A stretch of DNA of 64,000 nt. Source: Lophium mytilinum. Taxonomy: Eukaryota > Ascomycota > Dothideomycetes > Mytilinidiales > Mytilinidiaceae. The position numbers and the translations under genes were made by a program. Of the stretch, positions 58,001 to 64,000 are shown one piece after another. Every line of letters begins with the position of its first letter. Position 1 is the first letter of the stretch. The notes under the pieces were generated by a model. That model was not told the origin of the DNA. It did not search any database and worked only from the letters and a program-made list of their open reading frames with translations. The stretch is taken from contig MU004182.1 in assembly GCA_010093605.1 (NCBI GenBank), forward strand, positions 2,775,195-2,839,194, read 5' to 3'.

Positions 58001-58900
58001 TATACTTAGGGCGAGGGCCTTATTATTATCTATATTAAGGATAGATAGGTCTAAATACCTATAGCTAAGTAAAACCGCCTAGTTAGCTTAGGTTTAGGTT
58101 ATCTCTACCTCTACCTCCTATATTAGTAAAGTATTAGCCTAGAATGCAATTATATTAGAAGTTATCTAGGTTAATAGTATATAGTCCTACTAGTGGCAAA
58201 GAAGAGGCATTATTAGTAGAGTTATAATTAGTAGGCTATTTATTAGGTTATTCTACTAATATCTTCTACTAGAGTTAAGCTTTAAGCTAGGTAATTTATA
58301 TTAAGGCTTATTAGTATTTAGCTTCTAGATTATTAAGCTAGAGGGTTTAGGCTTAGAAGTTAGCGTGCTTTTTATTATATAGATAACGGACGCGGGCTAA
58401 CTCTATTTATTTAGACTTAAGTTTATAGTTAAGAGTATAGACTTATATCTAGAGCTTAGTAAGTTTACTATTAGTAAGTAAATATTTCTTATTTAGCTCT
58501 TTAACGGTAGTATTAGCTATATCCTATTCTTAGGTGGCGATATTTATCCTATACTTATAGTTATTACTATCTTAGTAAGCTAGTATAATGCAGTTCTACT
58601 ATTATTCTAGTATAAGTTAAATGTCTTTAATAAGGTCTTATAGACCTTATAGTTTATATTATTAGTAGACGCCTTCTCTATAGCGCATCTTAAAGATAGA
58701 GCCGTTAGCGCGCTATATAATTATAAGATATAACCGCTAATAGTTCTCTACGCATATTATAGTATAGTGCCTACTACTCTATTCTATGCCCGCTACTTAC
58801 TAGGCTAGGTTAGAAGTATTAAGTCTAGTAATAGATTTAATATAGGTAGATTAGTATTATAATAGAGATATATTAGGTAAGGAAATACTATAAATAGGTA
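52085..58900 (-). mobile_element. Ty3/gypsy LTR-retrotransposon fossil (Tf2-like), broken
   Basis: Minus-strand remnant in the usual Ty3/gypsy order, read from high to low coordinates: gag-like region (about 57,100-58,500), protease (about 56,550-56,950), reverse transcriptase (about 55,400-55,900, with recognisable RT fingers and YLDD-region similarity), RNase H (about 54,650-55,200), and integrase (about 53,100-54,450) ending in the Tf2/skippy-type C-terminal region. A purine-rich tract on the minus strand at 52258-52270 next to a possible 3' LTR (about 52,085-52,257) suggests the left boundary. I could not identify a matching right LTR, so the right end is approximate. It is broken, with dozens of interruptions, and is old relative to RIP. 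Family call rests on motif order and RT/integrase similarity. Confidence 0.65.
52473..52532. repeat. 15-bp tandem repeat (4 units)
   Basis: Four copies of a unit close to AGTATTACTATGCGC. The units alternate between GCGT, GCGC, ACAT and GCGC endings. It lies just inside the left end of the retroelement fossil. Confidence 0.85.
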
Positions 58901-59880
58901 GTATTCTTAGATATTTAGAGTTGCGGGACTAATATAGCTTAGAAACGGTATTATAGTACGCCGTGGCGTTAGAAGTATTAATAGTAACGCCTTAGTAAGC
59001 GGTTTTAAGCTTATTAACTTTATTATCCGCGTTATTACTAAACTAATATTCCTTCTCTTAACGGTCGTGTTTATCGGCTAAATTAAAGTTAGAGGAGGAG
59101 TCCTTATTATAAGTAGTAGTTATATTATTAAGGCCGGCAGTTATATTATTAAGGCCTGCTATTATATTCTTAAGTTCTTTAGATAAATTAAAGTTGCCTA
59201 GTATATAGCTACTAACGCAGGAAAGCGGAAGTATAGTCTTCTCTATAGTTAGAGAAGCTAGACTAACTAGTAGAGGCTTGCCTATAGTACTAAACTTATT
59301 CTAATAATATTAGAGGTTAGCTAGTATTACTAGAGGGACTAGTCTAATAGATAGAGCTAATTAAGAAGTAGTAGCTAATATCTGCGACTAGAATTAAGTT
59401 ACTTAAAAGGGTAGATTTGCTAGCTAAATAAAAGAAGGCTGCAGGCCGTAATTAATCTATATTATATTATTATTATTATCTTCTATAAGAAGGTGCTATA
59501 GGTTTAGGGCGCCTTCTTAATATAATATAATGCGGCGGGGGTTAATAGAAATACTATTAGCGTTACTAAATAGGCGTCTAGTAGTAGAGCGTCTACTAGA
59601 GACAGAGTTACTAAACTATAGAGCTTTAGCGCGGTTAAAAGTATAGCGGTTAGGGTTAGCTATATAAAAAGGTAGAAAAAGTTAATATAGAAGAAAGAAA
59701 ACTTAAAGAGGCGAGGTATTAAATTTATGTGCAAGAACCTATTAAATTTAGATTATTTACTACGCGCTCTTAAAGGCGTAGAAGGTTTAAGAGGGTAGTA
59801 CTAGTAGCACTAGTTACGCCTAGCTGCGGAACTGCCTAGGGGGTTATAGTAAATAATAAGTTTAGTATTTATAAGGTATA

Positions 59881-59946
59881 GGTAGTATATAGAAAATAGG
59901 TAGTATATAGAAAATAGGTAGTATATAGAAAATAGGTAGTATATAG
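59881..59946. repeat. 18-bp tandem repeat (3.7 units)
   Basis: Three identical copies of GGTAGTATATAGAAAATA followed by a partial fourth. Identity of the copies suggests expansion after the surrounding mutation. Confidence 0.9.
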
Positions 59947-59984
59947 GTACTTATTCTATAATACTAGGTATATACTTAGGCTTA

Positions 59985-60118
59985 CTATTATTAATACTAA
60001 GCTTTCCGGGCGTTAGTCTCTATATAGTAATAGTAATTAATTAGTAACGCTAGGCGCGCGCACACGCTATTATTAATACTAAGCTTTCCGGGCATTAGTC
60101 TCTATATAGTAATAGTAA
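59985..60118. repeat. 52-bp direct repeat pair flanking a GC-rich spacer
   Basis: Copies at 59985-60036 and 60067-60118 share CTATTATTAATACTAAGCTT, then TCCGGGC, then TTAGTCTCTATATAGTAATA. I see one difference between them, a G-to-A within the CCGGGCG/CCGGGCA context. The 30-base spacer contains GGCGCGCGCACACG, unusually GC-rich for this block. Confidence 0.85.
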
Positions 60119-60349
60119 AGTAGATAGAAGAAAAAGTTATAGAGCTATTAAAGTAATAGATAAGAATTTATAAGGACTTTCTAGGGTACTACTACTACCC
60201 CTCTATTATAGGGGCTTATTATAAGCGCTGCTATAGTTATAAGGTCTACTATCTAGCTTTATATATAATAGCTGGATTACTTTATTAGGGGCCCGCGGCG
60301 CTGCTAATGGGTATACACAATACTACTGCCACTAGTAATAATACTATTA

Positions 60350-61500
60350 ATGGTAGTAATACTAGTAGTAATAGAAATAATAGAATTTAATAGTAATTAC
60401 TAGCTAATATTAAATATACTAATAAAACTAAGCTATACTAAGCTAAAACTAGTAAAATTAGCTTATTTTATATAGCTACTAGCTTAGTAATATATATAAA
60501 TAGTAGAAAAGTTAATAGTAATAATAAGCTAATACTAAGCTTACTAATAAAACTATACTATAATAAGTAACTACTAGTAGTAATACTTAGAAAAAGAAAA
60601 AGATTAACTAGTAGTAATACTAGTAGTAATAGAAAAGTAAATAGTAGTAATAGAAAAGTAAATAGTAGTAATAGAAAAGTAAATAGTAGTAATAGAAATA
60701 ATAAGATTTAATAGTAATAAGAAGTTATTATTAAGTATACTAATAAACCTAGGCTATATTAAGTTATAACTACTAGAAATAGTTTATTTTATATAGCTAC
60801 TAGCATAGTAATAGTACTAAATAATAATAAAAGTACTTAGTAGTAGAAAAATTAAACGGTAGTAATAGAAATACTAGGATATAATAATAATTACTAGCTA
60901 ATATTATATATACTAGTAAAACTAAGCTATAATAAGTAGTAACTAGTATAATAAGCTTATAATATATAGATACTAGCTTAGTAATATACCTAAATAGTAA
61001 AAAAAGTACTAAATAATAGAAAAAGTAACTAGTAGTAATACTGGTAGTAATAGATATAATAAGATATACTTACTAATACTAACTATTACTAAGCTTACTA
61101 GTAGTACTAAGCCATAATAAGTTATAACTAGTAGATTTATCTTATAATATATAGCTACTAGCCTAATAATAATACTAAATAGTAATAAAATAGAAAATAG
61201 TAGTAAAAGTAACTAGTAGTAATAGAAATAATAAGATATACTTATAAATACTAACTAATACTAAGTCTAATAGTAAGACTAATCTATAGAAAGTAATAAA
61301 TAGTAGAGTTTAGCTATAATATATAGCTATTTACTTAGTAGTAATACTTAATATAAATAGAAGTAAAAGTAACTAGTAGTAATATAAATAATAAAATATA
61401 CTTATACTATATACCTAATACTAAGTCTACTAGTAATACTTACCTATACTAAGTAGTAGTAGAATAATTTTATAATATAAAGCTAGTAGTAAGAAATAAT
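60350..61500. repeat. Degenerate minisatellite, about 175-bp period
   Basis: A recurrent landmark (TAGAAATAATAAGAT and variants) appears near 60,368, 60,691, 60,866, 61,049, 61,224 and 61,385. Each is followed by a similar order of words (AATACTAA..., AAGCTTA, TATAGCTACTAGC, TAGTAATA). Units are diverged. At 60622-60684 a 21-bp unit (AGTAGTAATAGAAAAGTAAA plus T) is repeated three times perfectly, making the first landmark gap longer. No coding potential. Confidence 0.7.
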
Positions 61501-61865
61501 AATAAAATATAGATATATAATATAAATAACTACTTAGTAATAATATTAGTCTATATTTTAACTATTAATAGCTTATATCTTATTAATTAGCGCCTCTAAG
61601 TAAAATATATATACTAGATATAAAGTTAATAGTACTCTAAACTCTAAAAATATATAGTTAGTAGTTAGTAAATAGAAATAGAATATATAAGTATAATAGC
61701 TTAAATTAAAAATCTATTTAAACTATATACTAGTTTTTTTTTCTTTCTTATAAAAACTTCTAGAAAAGTACTCTCTAACGCCTTAATAGTAATATAACCC
61801 TAAACTAAACCTTTAACTATATAGAATAAACTCTAATACTAAGTAGTTTTTAGAACTACTATATA

Positions 61866-64000
61866 TTAAACCTTTATCTTACTATAAATATAGTCTAGAT
61901 TTAATTCTAGTATTAAATCTAAGCCTCTAATATAAGAAGTATCTTCTTTAATAGTAAAGATAGTTCTAGTAAAGTCTTCTACTAAGTAGTAAGTATCTTT
62001 ATTACCTTCTAATAACTTAAAGCTATATAAATCTCTACCTTCTAGATTTCTAGCTAAATAAGTAGCTAATAGAATAATATCTTTATATATGCATATAATA
62101 GGCTCTATTCTATTAGCTAGGCATACTTCTAAAGGTAGGAAGCATTCTAAGCAGGTATTAGTATTATTTAATAAGCCTAAGTTAGATATTTCTTCTTTAA
62201 TAGGTAGAATAGCTTTAAATATTAGTTTACTTTTAGAATTAGGGCAGTTATATATACTATGCCATTTATAATTACTATCTCTATTATTAAAGCAGTAAAA
62301 GCAGATTTCTTTTAAAGTATCTAGCCGTTCTAATATACTAATAATATAGCTATTATCTTCTTCTTTTTCTAGTTCTTCTAAGAATAAAAGCTTAGAACTA
62401 GACTTAGATTTAGTAGTAATATTCTCTTCTTCTTCTCTTTCTATATCTTCTAGAAAGCCTAGCTTTTTAGTAGGGCTAGTTAAAGTAGTACTAGTATTTT
62501 TTTTAGCTTTAGTATTAATAGAAAGCTTACTAGAATAAGTATTAGGTACTCTACTAGTATTAGATAAGATAAACTCTTTATCTTTTCTAATAATACTACT
62601 AGGATAAGTATTAGGTACTATACTACTACTAGGTAATATAGTATCTTTATTTCTTTTAGTAATACTAGAAGAATAAGTATTAGATACTCTAGTAGAAGTA
62701 GGGCTATTACTAGGTAATATAGGTAGATTATTACTAGAAGTAGAAGAAGAGTTATTAGAACTTATTTCTATATACTTTTTATCTTTACTTTTAAGTATAT
62801 TTCTAGTAGTTCTACTAATAGATATATTATTACTAGAAGAAGAATCTTTTCTAGCTTTATCTTTAGATTTACTTTTCTTTTTTAAACTAGTAGGTATATT
62901 AATACTAGTATTATTAGAAGAACTATCTTCTATTTCTATATTTTTAAGCTTAGCTTTCTTAGTTATAGTAGAACTAGTAGGATTATTTATACTAGATTTC
63001 TGCCGTCTATGCTTTCTACTAGAGCTACTAGCTATAGAATTAGTATTTTTATCTACTAGCTTAATAGGAGCTAAACTAGAAATAAAAGTAATATTAAAAG
63101 GGTTACCTTCTAGCTCTATTAGATTAAAGTAAGTTAAAAATCTAATACTAGCTAAAAAGAACTCTTCTTCTAAAGGCTTAGTAGTATTTCTAGCTAAGCT
63201 AAAAGGGCGGCCGTAGTTTCTATTACTAGTAATAGTATTTCTATTAGCTTATATATCTTCTATAGTAATAGTATCTTTAAAAGTATCTTTATTAATAGTT
63301 TTAGTACCTATTTTATACTTTAAAATATAATCTATTAACTGCCTATAGTTACTAATATTAATTCCTACTTTAAAGAAGTTCTTAGTTTCTTTAACTAGTA
63401 GATTAGAGATAGAACTAGATTTAATAATACTATTATTATACTCTAGTAAATAAGGACTAATAGTAGTAATTCCTAAGGCTTTAATAGATAGAAAGTTATA
63501 AAAAGGTAGTACTACTAGTAGATATAGCTTAAGTATATTACTTAGCTTAGGCCCGAAGTATCTAGTACTTTTAGAACCTATATTAGTAGTATTTTGCATT
63601 TTATGCCACCTACTATTAAGTCTTATTAATCCTAATCTAGGTTCTATAGTTAAGTCTCTTAAACCGGTTTCTATAGTATTTTTATAAGTAATTAATACTA
63701 CTTCTTCTCCTCTTAAAGGGGAACCGCTAGTTAAATAAATAGCTAGTGCTAAATACTCTATAAATCTTTTTCTAGCTTTTAGAAAAGTAGTAGTATTTTT
63801 AGTATTAAAAGTATACTCTAAAGTAGAACTTATATCTTTAATATACTTCTTACTAAAAAAAGTTTCTCTATCTAGTACTTTATCTTCTAAAAGAGTAGTA
63901 TATTTACTTAGATTATAATAAGAGCTAGTTTCTATATAGTCTATAAAGTAATAGTCTTTTTTACTTTCTAAAGGTATATCTTTAAGAGAGTTAAAATCTA
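61866..64000 (-). pseudogene. Telomere-linked-helicase-like (TLH) protein frame, RecQ domain absent, runs off window
   Basis: One minus-strand frame is open from the window edge to TAA at 61866-61868, about 711 codons, with a single internal TAA at 63249-63251. The upstream part resembles the region that precedes the RecQ helicase in fungal telomere-linked helicases: LTSGSPLRGEEVVLITYKN, then RWHK, RYFGPKLSNILKLYLLVVLP and ISNYRQLIDYIL, then NRNYGRPFSLAR. Next comes a 350-residue Ser/Thr/Asn/Lys-rich tract with 23-residue repeats. The last 150 residues are Cys-rich (CFYC, WHSIYNC, CLECFLPLEVC, IICIYKDI), as in TLH C-termini. No RecQ domain lies between. The frame has almost no Gln, Met or Trp codons. 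The internal stop sits where relatives have Gln. The family call is by eye; host gene, not a retroelement. Confidence 0.5.
62530..62700. repeat. 69-bp in-frame degenerate repeat (about 2.5 units)
   Basis: The word ATAAGTATTAG recurs at 62535, 62604 and 62673, a period of 69 bases or 23 codons. On the minus strand it encodes repeats of the form V-[PS]-N-T-Y-[PS]-S within the Ser-rich tract of the TLH-like frame. Confidence 0.65.

Larger units (their letters stand above)
49641..64000. other. AT-rich isochore with RIP-like dinucleotide depletion
   Basis: Composition changes within about 50 bases to a sequence dominated by TA, TAG and CTA words. CpA and TpG are strongly depleted and TpA is very high, the pattern left by repeat-induced point mutation. 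Blocks of remaining G/C (GCGC, CGCG, GGCC) show that CpG and CpC were hit much less. The block contains a retrotransposon fossil, minisatellites and a telomere-linked-helicase-like frame. Between 49,641 and about 52,080 I see only unidentified degenerate repeats, with no recognisable frame. The block runs off the end of the window. Confidence 0.85.

Noticed and set aside
59648-59660. TTAGGGTTAG telomere-like string (also AACCCTAA near 61,797)
   Set aside because: Isolated single occurrences, not an array; too short to call telomeric or interstitial telomere DNA, though the TLH-like frame would fit a chromosome end.
1-64000. tRNA, rRNA or CRISPR features
   Set aside because: I scanned for tRNA T-loop patterns and regularly spaced identical repeats with unique spacers and found none convincing; CRISPR is not expected in a fungus. 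A tRNA-search program would be decisive.

Overview
The window looks like nuclear DNA of a filamentous ascomycete (Pezizomycotina). Genes are compact and carry many short GT-AG introns of about 48-118 nt. The families are typically fungal: Zn2Cys6 regulators, P450s, GMC oxidoreductases, a Pth11/rhodopsin-type membrane protein, a fungal class I terpene synthase and a GH5 endoglucanase. The last 14 kb is an AT-rich block with the CpA-to-TpA depletion expected from repeat-induced point mutation (RIP). Species cannot be fixed from the sequence alone. Exon boundaries below were read by hand from splice consensus, frame and family alignment.

Layout. 1-2.4 kb: an SRR1-like protein and a RING-finger protein. 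3.6-16.6 kb: a run of catabolic genes, namely nitronate monooxygenase (C-terminal SKL), a cutinase/fatty-acid-type Zn2Cys6 regulator, an AMP-forming acyl-CoA ligase (C-terminal AHL), a cytochrome b5-acyl-CoA dehydrogenase fusion, a zinc alcohol dehydrogenase and an aldehyde dehydrogenase. Together they could convert alcohol to aldehyde to acid to acyl-CoA to enoyl-CoA, partly in peroxisomes. A P450 follows at 17.2-19.1 kb. 20-24 kb: small or uncharacterised proteins. 24.1-27.8 kb: a drug-type MFS transporter and an AflR-like Zn2Cys6 regulator, divergent around a promoter dense in CCGAA/TTCGG. 28.7-37.0 kb: an M43 metalloprotease, an F-box-like protein, a haloacid dehalogenase-like hydrolase, an F-box gene with one in-frame UGA, and a secreted GH5 endoglucanase. 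37.0-38.7 kb is gene-poor.

38.7-49.2 kb is a probable terpene biosynthetic gene cluster: GMC oxidoreductase, divergent P450, Pth11-like membrane protein, class I terpene synthase and a secreted GMC oxidase.

From about 49.64 kb to the end the composition changes abruptly to AT-rich, RIP-like DNA. It holds a broken Ty3/gypsy LTR-retrotransposon fossil on the minus strand, several minisatellites and, at the very end, a minus-strand frame related to the pre-helicase part of telomere-linked RecQ helicases. That frame is unlike the fossil beside it: about 711 codons with a single internal stop, despite extreme loss of CpA/TpG. This contrast, and the terpene cluster at the border of the AT block, are the most interesting parts of the window.
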